NCBI GenBank assembly: GCA_003281625.1
Contig: QCBL01000014.1
Coordinates: 1 to 33,206, forward strand
Direction: 5' to 3'
DNA: 33,206 bases
From: Prochlorococcus sp. AG-347-I04
GTDB taxonomy: Bacteria; Cyanobacteriota; Cyanobacteriia; PCC-6307; Cyanobiaceae
Position 1 is the stretch's first letter. The number at the start of each line of letters is the position of its first letter. The notes beneath the pieces are model-generated. The model saw only the letters and a program-made list of their open reading frames with translations, did not search any database and was not told where the DNA came from. Both the position numbers and the translations under genes were made by a program. Shown here piece by piece: positions 23,470 through 32,298 of the stretch.

Positions 23470-24537
23470 ATGGCTTTAAATTATTACAAAAATGAGCTTA
23501 AAGAAAATGCTCAATTACTAGCTTCTAAAGGAAAAGGAATATTAGCGGTAGATGAATCCACTAAAACAGTAGGTAAAAGACTCGCTGGAATTGGCGTTGA
23601 GAATACTGAAGACAACAGGAAGGCATATAGAGGAATGCTTTTTACTACAGAAGGTCTTGGCAAATATATAAGTGGAGCAATCCTCTTCGAAGAAACTCTT
23701 TATCAGAATCACCAAGATGGCGAGTCAATGGTTAAGAAACTAAATGATTTAGGTATTATTCCAGGTATAAAGGTCGATAAGGGCCTAAATCCACTTGCAG
23801 GAGGAGGTGATGTAGAAACTTTTTGCTCTGGCCTAGATGGGTTAGTTGAAAGAGCCGCAAAATATTATGAACAAGGTGCCAGATTTGCAAAGTGGAGAGC
23901 AGTTCTGCAAATTACAAATGATGGTTGTCCTTCAAAACTATCAATTCAAGAGAATGCTTGGGGATTAGCAAGGTATGCAAGATCAGTTCAAGAATCTGGG
24001 TTAGTACCAATTATTGAACCTGAAATCTTAATGGACGGTGACCATACTATTGAAAAAACTGCTGAAGTTCAAGAAGAGGTAATAAAGCAGGTTTACATTG
24101 CCTGTCAAGCAAATGGAGTTTTTCTAGAAGGCACTCTATTAAAACCCTCTATGACTGTTAATGGAGCAGATTGTCCAACAAAGGCTGATCCTACGAAGGT
24201 TGCTGAAATGACAATTAGAACTATGGAAAGATGCGTTCCTGCATCTGTTCCTGGAATAGTTTTCTTATCAGGAGGGTTAAGCGAAGAAGCTGCTTCTGTT
24301 TATCTAAATAATATGAACACTCTTTACAGGAAAGCTTTATGGAATGTTTCATTCTCCTATGGAAGAGCATTACAGCACTCATGCTTAAAGGCCTGGAAAG
24401 GAAGCGACGTTGAAGGAGGTCAAAAAGCATTAATAGCAAGAGCCCAAGCAAACTCTGAAGCTTCAAAAGGTGCCTATATAGCAGGATCTCAACCTTCATC
24501 TGATGAACAATTGTTTGTGGCAGGCTACACTTATTAA
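23470..24537 (+). CDS. fda: Fructose-bisphosphate aldolase, class I
   Basis: A 355-aa Schiff-base aldolase cleaving or forming fructose 1,6-bisphosphate. Active-site residues align with the muscle enzyme: D29 in LAVDES, K103 in KVDKGLNPL, K141 in FAKWRAVL, E183 in IIEPEIL, and the Schiff-base K225 in GTLLKPSM. The C-terminal Tyr (GYTY) is kept. This is the eukaryote-like class I type, not the short DhnA type. A class II aldolase gene lies 147 nt downstream on the same strand. Class I enzymes need no metal, which may matter when iron or zinc is scarce. Confidence 0.96.
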   Translation: MALNYYKNELKENAQLLASKGKGILAVDESTKTVGKRLAGIGVENTEDNRKAYRGMLFTTEGLGKYISGAILFEETLYQNHQDGESMVKKLNDLGIIPGIKVDKGLNPLAGGGDVETFCSGLDGLVERAAKYYEQGARFAKWRAVLQITNDGCPSKLSIQENAWGLARYARSVQESGLVPIIEPEILMDGDHTIEKTAEVQEEVIKQVYIACQANGVFLEGTLLKPSMTVNGADCPTKADPTKVAEMTIRTMERCVPASVPGIVFLSGGLSEEAASVYLNNMNTLYRKALWNVSFSYGRALQHSCLKAWKGSDVEGGQKALIARAQANSEASKGAYIAGSQPSSDEQLFVAGYTY

Positions 24538-24606
24538 CTAAAAAATCCTAAAAATGTACTCTGGGTCATAAAGTAAGTTTCTTTAATTTAGTATTTTGTA
24601 TATCTA

Positions 24607-24636
24607 ATGACGTGACATTTGATACCTCTTTATACT
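24607..24636 (+). promoter_or_regulatory. Candidate promoter for the class II aldolase gene
   Basis: ATGACG (24607-24612), an 18-bp spacer, and TATACT (24631-24636). The -35 matches four of six consensus bases and the -10 five of six. The predicted start near 24643 leaves a leader of about 40 nt that contains the small imperfect palindrome ATGCTTTATATAGCAT. It suggests that fba has its own promoter separate from fda. Confidence 0.42.
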
Positions 24637-24684
24637 AAACTCTCGGAAACATATGCTTTATATAGCATTTAACTTATTTTAATT

Positions 24685-25758
24685 ATGGCCCTCGTTCCAC
24701 TAAGACTACTTTTAGATCACGCTGCTGAGAATGGTTACGGTATTCCAGCTTTCAATGTTAATAACCTTGAACAAGTTCAAGCAATCATGGAAGCAGCATA
24801 TGAAACTGATAGTCCTGTAATCCTCCAAGCTTCAAGAGGGGCAAGAAATTATGCAGGAGAAATTTTCCTACGTCATCTAATCCTTGCTGCTACAGAAACA
24901 TATCCTAATATTCCAGTGGTAATGCACCAAGACCACGGTAATGAGCCATCAACATGTTATTCAGCAGCAATAAATGGTTTCACATCAGTAATGATGGACG
25001 GTTCTCTGGAGGCAGATGCAAAAACACCCGCTAGTTACGAATATAATGTTGCAGTTACTAAAAAAGTAGTAGATTTTGCTCATTCAGTTGGAGTTAGTGT
25101 TGAAGGAGAGTTGGGTTGCTTAGGTTCATTAGAGACAGGAAAAGGTGAAGCAGAAGATGGTCATGGATTTGAAGGTGAACTTTCTACAGATATGCTTCTG
25201 ACTGATCCTGAAGAAGCTGCAGATTTTGTAGCAAAAACAAAAGTTGATGCTTTAGCTATTGCTATAGGAACAAGTCATGGTGCTTATAAATTCACAAGAA
25301 AACCTACAGGAGAAGTTCTTGCAATAAGCAGAATTGCTGAAATTCATAAAGCACTTCCAAATACCCATCTTGTAATGCATGGATCCAGTTCAGTTCCTCA
25401 AGAATGGTTGGATATCATTAACAAATATGGCGGTGAAATTCCTCAAACATATGGTGTTCCTGTTGAAGAAATTCAAGAGGGAATAAGAAATGGAGTAAGG
25501 AAAGTCAACATTGATACTGATAACAGACTTGCTTTCACTGCCGCGGTTAGAGAGGCAGCATTTGCTGATAAGGCAAACTTCGACCCAAGACATTTCAACA
25601 AGCCTGCTAGAAAATATATGAAGCAAGTTTGTCTTGATAGATACAGGCAGTTCTGGTGCGAAGGTCAAGCAAATAAGATCAAACAAAACAGCACTAATTA
25701 TTTTGCTGATCTTTACGCAAAAGGTGATTTAGATCCAAAAGTAAAAGCTACTGTTTAA
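24685..25758 (+). CDS. fba: Fructose-bisphosphate aldolase, class II
   Basis: A 357-aa zinc-dependent aldolase of the class IIB/Calvin-cycle type. It also has likely sedoheptulose-bisphosphate activity, as known for cyanobacterial homologues. [10 protein letters not shown] opens the barrel. [12 protein letters not shown] holds the catalytic Asp and a zinc His, while GTSHGAYKF and [10 protein letters not shown] give the other His ligands. [16 protein letters not shown] is the phosphate and substrate segment. This is probably the main photosynthetic aldolase. It is followed at once by a strong hairpin terminator. Confidence 0.96.
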   Translation: MALVPLRLLLDHAAENGYGIPAFNVNNLEQVQAIMEAAYETDSPVILQASRGARNYAGEIFLRHLILAATETYPNIPVVMHQDHGNEPSTCYSAAINGFTSVMMDGSLEADAKTPASYEYNVAVTKKVVDFAHSVGVSVEGELGCLGSLETGKGEAEDGHGFEGELSTDMLLTDPEEAADFVAKTKVDALAIAIGTSHGAYKFTRKPTGEVLAISRIAEIHKALPNTHLVMHGSSSVPQEWLDIINKYGGEIPQTYGVPVEEIQEGIRNGVRKVNIDTDNRLAFTAAVREAAFADKANFDPRHFNKPARKYMKQVCLDRYRQFWCEGQANKIKQNSTNYFADLYAKGDLDPKVKATV

Positions 25759-25777
25759 TTTCTTCCCAAAGTAAATT

Positions 25778-25810
25778 AAAAAAGACCTCCAAAATTGGGG
25801 GTCTTTTTTT
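25778..25810. terminator. Bidirectional intrinsic terminator between fba and purQ
   Basis: A-run (25778-25783), arm GACCTCC (25784-25790), loop AAAATT, arm GGGGGTC (25797-25803), T-run (25804-25810). The stem is 7 bp with one G-T pair and works in both directions because A- and T-runs flank it. It closes fba on plus and purQ on minus. The minus-strand side touches the purQ stop codon. Confidence 0.88.
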
Positions 25811-26474
25811 ATTTCAATATTAATGACTTTAATGTAAAGAGACCATCAGTCCCACCAATTGTCTCGTCGCATGCTCGCTCTGGATGAGGCATTAAACCTA
25901 GAACATTTCCCTTCTCATTAGTTATGCCTGCGATATCGAATGAGGATCCATTGGGATTATTTTTATATCTCAAAGCGATCAATTCATTATCTACAAGTTT
26001 CTTTAAAGTATCAGAATCACAATGATATCTTCCTTCCCCATGCGCTATCGGCAACTTAATTGTTTGTTTTTCATCTACATTATTAAACCAACCTCCTTTT
26101 GAAGAAATGATGTCCAGTTCAACGTCATCACAGATAAAATTAAGATTTTTATTTGCAACAAGAGCACCAGGCAAAAACCCTGATTCTGTCAAAATTTGAA
26201 ACCCATTACAAATTCCTAAAACTCTTTTCCCGCTTTTAACAAACTCATCCAAGGCATTTATTAATGGAGAGAATCTCGCAATTGCTCCGCATCTTAAATA
26301 ATCACCATAGCTAAATCCTCCGGGTAAAACTATTGCATCTACATCACTTAAATCTGAAGACTCATGCCAAAAGTACTTTGTTCTTATGTCTAAACAACCT
26401 TCTAATGCCCATGAAACATCACGATCACAATTAGAACCAGGAAAGACAACAACTCCTACAGTAAAATTATCCAT
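25809..26474 (-). CDS. purQ: FGAM synthase, glutaminase subunit PurQ
   Basis: A 221-aa class I glutamine amidotransferase that supplies ammonia to PurL for the FGAM step of purine synthesis. The nucleophile is C89 in VLGICNGFQ. The His and Glu of the triad are H197 and E199 in [24 protein letters not shown] and [14 protein letters not shown] are family hallmarks. It starts 1 nt after the purS stop, so the two are co-translated. PurL is not in the window. Confidence 0.96.
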   Translation of the reverse strand: MDNFTVGVVVFPGSNCDRDVSWALEGCLDIRTKYFWHESSDLSDVDAIVLPGGFSYGDYLRCGAIARFSPLINALDEFVKSGKRVLGICNGFQILTESGFLPGALVANKNLNFICDDVELDIISSKGGWFNNVDEKQTIKLPIAHGEGRYHCDSDTLKKLVDNELIALRYKNNPNGSSFDIAGITNEKGNVLGLMPHPERACDETIGGTDGLFTLKSLILK

Positions 26475-26475
26475 C

Positions 26476-26730
26476 TTATAATTTTTCTAGTGAATACTCA
26501 TAATCTTCAATAACAGTATTTGCGAATAACCTATCACACAATAAATCAATTTTTTCTCTTACTTCGTTTTCACCATTACCTTCTATTTTTACCTCAATCA
26601 TTTTTCCTATACGTAATGATTTAATTCCCTCGGCTCCAAGTTTTATAGAAGCGGATTTGGTAGCTTCCCCTGCTGGATCTAAAACTGAGGGTCTTAGTCT
26701 TACAAAAACTTTTACAGCAAATTGGTCCAA
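26476..26730 (-). CDS. purS: FGAM synthase, PurS subunit
   Basis: An 84-aa structural subunit that bridges PurQ and small-type Pur[23 protein letters not shown] and [15 protein letters not shown] are characteristic, and [16 protein letters not shown] ends the domain. The start is TTG (26730); no ATG precedes the conserved core, and the reading before it adds nothing family-like. A 97-nt gap separates it from the 54-aa zinc-finger gene upstream on the same strand. Confidence 0.94.
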   Translation of the reverse strand: MDQFAVKVFVRLRPSVLDPAGEATKSASIKLGAEGIKSLRIGKMIEVKIEGNGENEVREKIDLLCDRLFANTVIEDYEYSLEKL

Positions 26731-26827
26731 TTAAAAATTAATTTCTACTTGAAGATTAGTTTAAATTTTTATAAAAAGTACTATTGATTAATAAACAAAT
26801 ATTTTTACCTTAAGGTTTTCTGAGTTA

Positions 26828-26992
26828 TTAAATGTTTATAAAGCCTCTGCCAAAACAAACTAAGCAAGTTCTTCTTGAATTTTCATGAGTTTTAAAATTT
26901 CCTGCCCCTCCACATTTTGAACATTTTATTTTATCAATTGATGTAACGTCTTCAGAGATTATTTGTTTTAAAGCAATTTTTGGATTTTCCAT
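26828..26992 (-). CDS. 54-aa DnaJ-type zinc-finger protein
   Basis: A complete frame of 54 codons plus stop in the gap between purS and cobW. The N-terminal helix (MENPKIALKQIISEDVTS) leads to CSKCGGAGNF, then CLVCFGRGF. These are two CxxC-x-G-x-G knuckles, as in the DnaJ/BSD2 zinc-binding repeat, with Cys at 24, 27, 43 and 46. Such single-unit DnaJ-type zinc fingers occur in plastid and cyanobacterial assembly factors that fold or reduce client proteins. It lies 46 nt downstream of cobW on the same strand. The intact Cys-Gly pattern makes a chance frame unlikely. Client or partner unknown. Confidence 0.75.
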   Translation of the reverse strand: MENPKIALKQIISEDVTSIDKIKCSKCGGAGNFKTHENSRRTCLVCFGRGFINI

Positions 26993-27038
26993 ATTGGGCT
27001 GTCTACTGTAGTAAGTATCCCGACAGGTAACTATAAAG

Positions 27039-28103
27039 TCAAATTGCTATTTTTGGATCACTTAAAATCTTAAATTTCTCTTTAATTTTTCTATTGAAAG
27101 TTTTTATAGATTTTTCATCAAAGGAAATTATTACTAATTCAAGCCCAGCATTATCATTTGGTCTCCAACAATTGTCTGGAGCTTCTTCAAACCAAGTATT
27201 AATTTTCTTTCCGACAATTTGTATTTGTAAAGGCAATGATTTGTTTGGTATCCAAATACGTCCTTTTATTCGAAGAATGTTTAATTCATCCAAGATTTTT
27301 GACATCTCCTTTTCAAAGTCATTTTTTTCAAGGAAATAATTTAATTTAAATGAATCTGATACAAGCTCAACATGATTATGGTCATGTTCTTCAGTTAAAA
27401 ATTCTTTATAAGTCTCCTTTTTTAAATTAAAATCAAATAGATAATTTAAATCAATATTGCCATTCTTAGATTTAAGGACTGGTGTAGATGAGTTTAGACT
27501 TCCTTGAATTTTATTTTTTACAACGTTAAACTGTTCATCATTTAAAATGTCTGATCTAGAGACTAAAACGATATCAGAAACTTCTAGTTGCTCTTCATAA
27601 AGTTCATCTATAGTGGCATTGTGATCGATTTTATCTGTTTCATTATATTGTTTTGTTATTTTATTTAAATCATTAATTGGTGAACCATTAAGCATTGATT
27701 CTCCGTTAACGATACCAACAACAACATCAAGGTAGATGGAAGATCTAATCTCAGGCCAATTAAGTGCTTGAATTAAGGGAATTGGTAGTGCCAAGCCACT
27801 TGTTTCGATAATTATTGATTCGATAGGAGGATTAAATTCTAGGAGAGCTTTTATTGATGGAACAAAATCATCTTGAACAGTACAACATAAACATCCATTG
27901 TTTAATTCGATTACGCAGTCGTCTTCAGATTCATCACACTTATCACAACTTTTAATCAAATCACCGTCAATTCCAACATCACCAAATTCATTAATTATTA
28001 AACCAAATTTTTTATTACTTTCTTTTAGTAAATATCTTATAAAAGTTGTTTTACCTGAACCAAGAAATCCCGAAATAACTATAACTGGTATCTTTTTTTT
28101 CAT
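27039..28103 (-). CDS. cobW: CobW-type COG0523 GTPase, metal chaperone
   Basis: A 354-aa G3E GTPase. Walker A is GFLGSGKTT (12-20). The insert with C53, C56 and C63 leads to IELNNGCLCCTVQDDF, where C71-L-C73-C74 is the CxCC metal site. ESIIIETSGLALP follows as the Walker B/switch region. The insert and its Cys placing resemble true CobW of the aerobic cobalamin cluster, thought to deliver cobalt for insertion, rather than Zur-controlled ZNG1-type proteins. A His-rich linker (EEHDHNHVE, near 238-246) supports metal handling. It follows the pentapeptide gene by 9 nt on the same strand. No cobalamin riboswitch fits in that gap. Confidence 0.88.
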   Translation of the reverse strand: MKKKIPVIVISGFLGSGKTTFIRYLLKESNKKFGLIINEFGDVGIDGDLIKSCDKCDESEDDCVIELNNGCLCCTVQDDFVPSIKALLEFNPPIESIIIETSGLALPIPLIQALNWPEIRSSIYLDVVVGIVNGESMLNGSPINDLNKITKQYNETDKIDHNATIDELYEEQLEVSDIVLVSRSDILNDEQFNVVKNKIQGSLNSSTPVLKSKNGNIDLNYLFDFNLKKETYKEFLTEEHDHNHVELVSDSFKLNYFLEKNDFEKEMSKILDELNILRIKGRIWIPNKSLPLQIQIVGKKINTWFEEAPDNCWRPNDNAGLELVIISFDEKSIKTFNRKIKEKFKILSDPKIAI

Positions 28104-28112
28104 CTTTGATGA

Positions 28113-28625
28113 TTAACAACCCAAGCTATATTCTGTACTCTCTCCTGTAGAACTATTTGTGCCATTAGCAATCGAACATAATTGTTTTTGTTGTGTACGA
28201 CTAAGAACAGCATCAGTAAAATCTGCACCATCTATTTTTGCTCCTTCAAAATTACTCTCCATTAATAGTGCATTTGTAAAATTAACATCTGAAAGATCTG
28301 CATCTGTAAAATCTGTTGCATAAGCTAGTGCGTCTCTTAAATTGGCTCCATTAAACTTTGAATTTTGCAATTTACTATTATTGAACACCGCGCCTTCTAA
28401 ATTACTTTCACTGAAATTAAACCCATTCAAATCAAACTTAACGTATTCGTTACCGCTTAAATCTTGACCATGCATATCTGGCTCTAAATTAAGGTCTTGC
28501 TGGTTTCTAATCTCAGGAGGTCTTTTAGCCCATGCAGAATTTACAGAATTAAAAAATAAAATCCCAACGAACAACAAAGTAATTAATGCATTCTTTAGTG
28601 AGGGGAAAACAATTGATTTAATCAT
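28113..28625 (-). CDS. Exported pentapeptide-repeat protein, thylakoid lumen type
   Basis: A 170-aa protein with an N-terminal signal peptide ending in SAWA (cleavage near residue 33). A stretch of A(D/N)Lxx-type pentapeptides runs from about 55 to 145 (SNLEGAVFNNSKLQNSKFNG, ADLSDVNFTNALLMESNFEG), predicted to form a right-handed quadrilateral beta helix. Two C-terminal Cys (QLCSI and SLGC-end) may form a disulfide. It resembles the lumenal pentapeptide protein TL17 of plastids. The role is unknown, most likely protein binding in the lumen. The start overlaps no neighbour. It is divergent from the UPRT-like gene. Confidence 0.82.
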   Translation of the reverse strand: MIKSIVFPSLKNALITLLFVGILFFNSVNSAWAKRPPEIRNQQDLNLEPDMHGQDLSGNEYVKFDLNGFNFSESNLEGAVFNNSKLQNSKFNGANLRDALAYATDFTDADLSDVNFTNALLMESNFEGAKIDGADFTDAVLSRTQQKQLCSIANGTNSSTGESTEYSLGC

Positions 28626-28688
28626 AATAAGACTGTATTTTAGAACTTAAGTATTTAAAGATTGTAAGATTATTTTAAAGGAAAATAT

Positions 28689-29306
28689 ATGGCAATGTCA
28701 CTAAAGGTTATTGTTCCTTCTCATCCATTAATAAAACATTGGCTTTCAATATTGCGAGAGAAAAATACTCCAAATATTTTGTATTCAACAGGATATGAGC
28801 AATTAGGGAAATGGCTTACATATGAAGCATTACGTAATTGGCTGCCATATAAAAAAGAGATAGTAAATACTTATAATGGGGACTCGGATGGATTCTTCAT
28901 TAATAATGATTATCCAATAAAAGTGCTCGCAATGTTGCCTGAAGGGTTATCTCTTTGGTTTGGATCTAAAGAAGTAATTCCTAATTCAACTCTCTCGTTA
29001 GGAGAACTACCTAAAACTATTGAATCAAATGAAGGAGTTATATTTTATTCAGAACAAATAACGACAAAATCAGCGACATTAGAAACTTTAATTAAATTAA
29101 AGGAATTAGGTGTTGATTCAAATAGGATTCTTTTAATTACTGCTATCTGCTCAAATAAAGGGTTAAATGAAATTGCGAAATTATTCCCTAATCAGGTAAT
29201 TTACACTTCTTGCATAGATGAGGAAGACGAAAAAACACCATTATTAGTACCCGGCATTGGTAATCCTTTATCGCGTTTAAGTACTATATTTCAAGATAAG
29301 AACTAA
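28689..29306 (+). CDS. UPRT-like (uracil phosphoribosyltransferase family) protein
   Basis: A 205-aa protein similar to cyanobacterial and plant UPRT-like sequences: VIVPSHPLIKHWLSILREKNTP and YEQLGKWLTYEALRNWLP match the N-terminal part. Yet the PRPP loop of active UPRT (a DPMLATGG-type motif) is missing; the corresponding part reads EGVIFYSEQITTKSATLE. The R-A-G loop and the uracil-binding IPGIGD-like end (here VPGIGNPLSRL) are partly altered. Catalysis is therefore doubtful. AAAGGA lies 8 nt before the ATG at 28689; a second ATG two codons in is also usable. Confidence 0.75.
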   Translation: MAMSLKVIVPSHPLIKHWLSILREKNTPNILYSTGYEQLGKWLTYEALRNWLPYKKEIVNTYNGDSDGFFINNDYPIKVLAMLPEGLSLWFGSKEVIPNSTLSLGELPKTIESNEGVIFYSEQITTKSATLETLIKLKELGVDSNRILLITAICSNKGLNEIAKLFPNQVIYTSCIDEEDEKTPLLVPGIGNPLSRLSTIFQDKN

Positions 29307-29335
29307 TATAGAATATAGGAGTAAATATTTTACCA

Positions 29336-29626
29336 ATGTCTGAATACAGAGATTCGTCTTCAAATAATCTTTTATCATTAATAAGCGGTGCTTTTATTGG
29401 AGCAGCAGGTCTAGCTTGGTGGTTAATTTCCGAAGCAGACAAAAGAAAGGAGGAAAAAAAACAAAAAGCAATGATGTATTCCTCCAGAATTCAAGACGGT
29501 TCTGAAGCGATTGATTCAAATGAAAATATAAATGAAGTTGAAGGAGAGAATCTGGAGAAGAAAGTTGAGCAACTTAATTCTGCAATTGCTGATGTGAGGA
29601 AGCAACTTGAAGAGTTGGGGCAATAG
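29336..29626 (+). CDS. Small membrane-anchored coiled-coil protein, 96 aa
   Basis: Begins 29 nt after the UPRT-like gene, with AGGAG upstream of the ATG. Residues 13-32 (LSLISGAFIGAAGLAWWLIS) form one membrane helix containing glycines. A basic patch (KRKEEKKQK) follows, then an acidic linker and a C-terminal coiled coil (LEKKVEQLNSAIADVRKQLE). The layout resembles a small membrane tether. No family name can be given. It precedes ilvD by 23 nt and may be on its transcript. Confidence 0.72.
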   Translation: MSEYRDSSSNNLLSLISGAFIGAAGLAWWLISEADKRKEEKKQKAMMYSSRIQDGSEAIDSNENINEVEGENLEKKVEQLNSAIADVRKQLEELGQ

Positions 29627-29649
29627 AATAAAAAAGGTTCTCAAATAAT

Positions 29650-31323
29650 ATGAATAAACTCAGATCATCTGCAATAACCCAAGGTGTGCAAAGATCACCT
29701 AACAGATCGATGTTAAGAGCTGTTGGATTTAATGATGAGGATTTTAATAAACCTATTATTGGAGTTGCAAATGGATACAGCACTATAACACCATGCAATA
29801 TGGGTTTAAATAAGTTAGCTCTAAAAGCTGAAGAGTCTATAAAAAGATCAGGTGGGATGCCTCAGATGTTTGGGACTATAACAGTAAGCGATGGGATTTC
29901 TATGGGGACAGAGGGCATGAAATATTCCCTAGTTTCAAGAGAAGTTATTGCTGATTCAATTGAAACAGCATGTAATGCTCAGAGTATGGATGGAGTACTT
30001 GCTATAGGTGGATGTGATAAAAATATGCCGGGTGCCATGATTGCGATTGCAAGAATGAATATTCCCTCAATATTCATTTATGGAGGGACAATAAAGCCTG
30101 GGAAATTGCATGGAGAAGATCTTACTGTTGTTAGTGCATTTGAAGCTGTTGGACAATTAACATCAGGCAAAATTAATGAAGAAAGGCTAATCCAAGTTGA
30201 GAAAAATTGTATTCCTGGTGCTGGTAGCTGTGGAGGAATGTTTACAGCTAATACAATGTCTGCGGTTATTGAAGTATTAGGGTTAAGTCTTCCTCACAGT
30301 TCCACTATGGCTGCTGAAGATCTTGAAAAAGAACTAAGTGCAGATAAAAGTGCTGAGATATTAGTCTCTGCAATAGAAAAAGATATAAGACCCCTAGACC
30401 TAATGACAAAGAAAGCATTTGAAAATGCAATATCAGTAATTATGGCAATTGGCGGATCAACAAATGCGGTATTGCACATCTTAGCTATCGCGAATACTGC
30501 AGGAATAGATATCAACATTAATGATTTTGAGAGAATCAGACAAAAAGTACCCGTTATTTGTGACCTTAAACCGAGTGGTAAATATGTGACGGTGGATCTT
30601 CATAAGGCAGGTGGGATTCCACAAGTAATGAAAATACTTTTGAATGCAGGATTAATTCATGGCGATTGCAAAAACATTGAAGGCAAAACCACCTCAGAAT
30701 ACTTACAAAATATTCCAGATAAGCCTCCAACAAATCAAAATGTTATAAGAGACATAGATAACCCTCTTTATAAAAAAGGACATCTAGCGATATTAAAAGG
30801 TAACTTAGCGAGCGAAGGTTCTGTAGCCAAAATTAGCGGAGTAAAAAACCCTGTATTAACAGGTCCCGCAAAAATTTTTGAAAGTGAAGAGGACTGTTTA
30901 AAATCGATATTAAATAACGATATTAAAGCTGGTGATGTTGTTGTTATTAGAAACGAAGGTCCTGTAGGAGGTCCAGGCATGAGAGAAATGTTAGCTCCAA
31001 CATCTGCGATTGTTGGTCAAGGGCTAGGAGAGAAGGTGGCTTTAATTACCGATGGTAGATTTAGCGGCGGTACCTATGGTCTCGTTGTGGGTCACATAGC
31101 TCCAGAGGCTGCTGTAGGAGGAAATATTGCTCTAATAAAACAAGGTGATTTGATTACAGTAGATGCTGTAAAACAACTAATTGAAGTTAATTTATCTGAC
31201 GAAGAATTAGAAAAAAGAAAAAAAGATTGGGTAAAACCTATTCAAAAATACAAAAGAGGAATTCTTTCAAAATATTCGAGAATCGTAAGTACATCAAGTT
31301 TAGGGGCTGTTACTGATTTATAA
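29650..31323 (+). CDS. ilvD: Dihydroxy-acid dehydratase
   Basis: A 557-aa iron-sulfur dehydratase that makes the keto acids for valine, leucine and isoleucine. Cluster-ligand Cys are C49 (TPCNMGL), C122 ([11 protein letters not shown]) and C194 ([14 protein letters not shown]). [15 protein letters not shown] and [15 protein letters not shown] are the C-terminal active-site motifs. The short length and motifs fit the plant/cyanobacterial [2Fe-2S] type, which is less oxygen-sensitive than the E. coli [4Fe-4S] enzyme. Together with leuB it provides branched-chain amino-acid synthesis in this window. The end faces a convergent gene across a 10-bp inverted repeat. Confidence 0.96.
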   Translation: MNKLRSSAITQGVQRSPNRSMLRAVGFNDEDFNKPIIGVANGYSTITPCNMGLNKLALKAEESIKRSGGMPQMFGTITVSDGISMGTEGMKYSLVSREVIADSIETACNAQSMDGVLAIGGCDKNMPGAMIAIARMNIPSIFIYGGTIKPGKLHGEDLTVVSAFEAVGQLTSGKINEERLIQVEKNCIPGAGSCGGMFTANTMSAVIEVLGLSLPHSSTMAAEDLEKELSADKSAEILVSAIEKDIRPLDLMTKKAFENAISVIMAIGGSTNAVLHILAIANTAGIDININDFERIRQKVPVICDLKPSGKYVTVDLHKAGGIPQVMKILLNAGLIHGDCKNIEGKTTSEYLQNIPDKPPTNQNVIRDIDNPLYKKGHLAILKGNLASEGSVAKISGVKNPVLTGPAKIFESEEDCLKSILNNDIKAGDVVVIRNEGPVGGPGMREMLAPTSAIVGQGLGEKVALITDGRFSGGTYGLVVGHIAPEAAVGGNIALIKQGDLITVDAVKQLIEVNLSDEELEKRKKDWVKPIQKYKRGILSKYSRIVSTSSLGAVTDL

Positions 31324-31330
31324 ATCAGCT

Positions 31331-31362
31331 AAAAAGTTTTTTCTTAATCAATAAAACTTTTT
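31331..31362. terminator. Terminator-like inverted repeat at the ilvD 3' end
   Basis: AAAAAGTTTT (31331-31340) and AAAACTTTTT (31353-31362) are exact 10-bp inverted copies with a 12-nt loop. The stem has only one G-C pair, so it is weak by energy, but it is symmetric and lies between convergent genes. The right arm falls inside the last codons of the minus-strand gene. It is probably a two-way terminator. Confidence 0.5.
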
Positions 31363-31730
31363 ATCCTATTTGCTAAATTTTCCAATCTAGCGCTGTATTT
31401 TGGTGAGTTGCATTTTTTCCCATTATTGCTATCCATCCATAATGTTTTAACTCCACACCATAATATTGGTTCATCAGGGAAGTTAAGCTTAGAGATTACT
31501 AAAACCAACTCTTTATTTGATTTAAAAATTTCTAATTCAAGATCATAAATTTCTAATCTTTTACCTTCTTTATCTCGACATAAGATATTAACTGTTAAAT
31601 CAATATCTTCATCTTCGAATTCGTATTCACCATTTATTTTTACTACAGAATGAACAAAAGGTTTATTTGTTAAATCTGCTGACTTAGCGATTAAGCTCTC
31701 TATATTTTTAGGTGGATTTTCAAATAACAC
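31344..31730 (-). CDS. Conserved-type hypothetical protein, 128 aa
   Basis: A soluble 128-aa protein of unknown family. The central beta-rich part (VHSVVKINGEYEFEDEDIDLTVNIL, LEIYDLELEIFKSNKELVLVISKL) is followed by PILWCGVKTLWMDSNNGKKC and a C-terminal helix (LENLANRIKSF). It starts at GTG (31730) and overlaps the CIA30 gene by 11 nt, so translation is likely coupled. It has no signal peptide. Placement in the gnd-pgl-CIA30 run is the only hint; a role in energy metabolism is speculative. Confidence 0.7.
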   Translation of the reverse strand: MLFENPPKNIESLIAKSADLTNKPFVHSVVKINGEYEFEDEDIDLTVNILCRDKEGKRLEIYDLELEIFKSNKELVLVISKLNFPDEPILWCGVKTLWMDSNNGKKCNSPKYSARLENLANRIKSFID

Positions 31731-32268
31731 TTATTGATTTAATTAAAACTTTGATTGAACCCTGTTTAAACTCATTATTTAGTAATCCATCATCACCGAA
31801 CTTAGAGTGTAGTAGTTGCAATCTTTTAATTTTAGATGGCTTGAATTTAAATGGAAAACGTACTTTATTAGCTCTTACTGAAGGTTTTAACTCACTAAAA
31901 GGAATTTGAACATTTGTTGTCCCGAATTTTTTTGTTGGAAATGATTTAATCCACCTGAGACCACCTGGAATAAATTCAGTTAGTCCTAGTAGAGCATCTT
32001 CGCAAGCGACAGCAAATTTAAAAGTTCTTCCTTGTCCATCAATATTTAATTCAAAGGATGAATACTCAGATACATTTAAAGAAGGTTTATATATAGAGGA
32101 TCTACAACTAACAAATCCTCCCGCTTTCTCGACAATATTACCCTTTAATATCAAACCCGAATTTGAAATTTCGCAAAAAGCTGAACTTGATCCGCCCATA
32201 ACAGTATCATTTAATGTTTTCCAACCATCGAACTCCTTTTTCTGGAATAAAAATTTTTTCTTACTCAT
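31720..32268 (-). CDS. CIA30-family protein
   Basis: A 182-aa beta-sandwich protein related to complex I intermediate-associated protein 30 (NDUFAF1). The hallmark WKTLNDTVMGGSSSAFCE lies at residues 16-33. It is followed by GLILKGNI, GGFVSCRSS and FGTTNVQIPFSELKPSVRA, all typical of cyanobacterial members. In mitochondria the family helps assemble complex I; in cyanobacteria a link to NDH-1 assembly or sugar metabolism is unproven. It is encoded 30 nt downstream of pgl and upstream of an overlapping unknown gene. It has no signal peptide, so it is likely cytoplasmic. Confidence 0.87.
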   Translation of the reverse strand: MSKKKFLFQKKEFDGWKTLNDTVMGGSSSAFCEISNSGLILKGNIVEKAGGFVSCRSSIYKPSLNVSEYSSFELNIDGQGRTFKFAVACEDALLGLTEFIPGGLRWIKSFPTKKFGTTNVQIPFSELKPSVRANKVRFPFKFKPSKIKRLQLLHSKFGDDGLLNNEFKQGSIKVLIKSISVI

Positions 32269-32298
32269 TAAATAATTTAAATTATTAATAGACTTTAA

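Noticed and set aside
24221..24499. 92-codon minus-strand frame inside the class I aldolase gene
   Set aside because: Composition is Leu/Arg-rich as expected from antisense reading of a conserved gene.
28094..28112. Cobalamin riboswitch upstream of cobW
   Set aside because: The gap to the preceding gene is 9 nt, far too short for this RNA.
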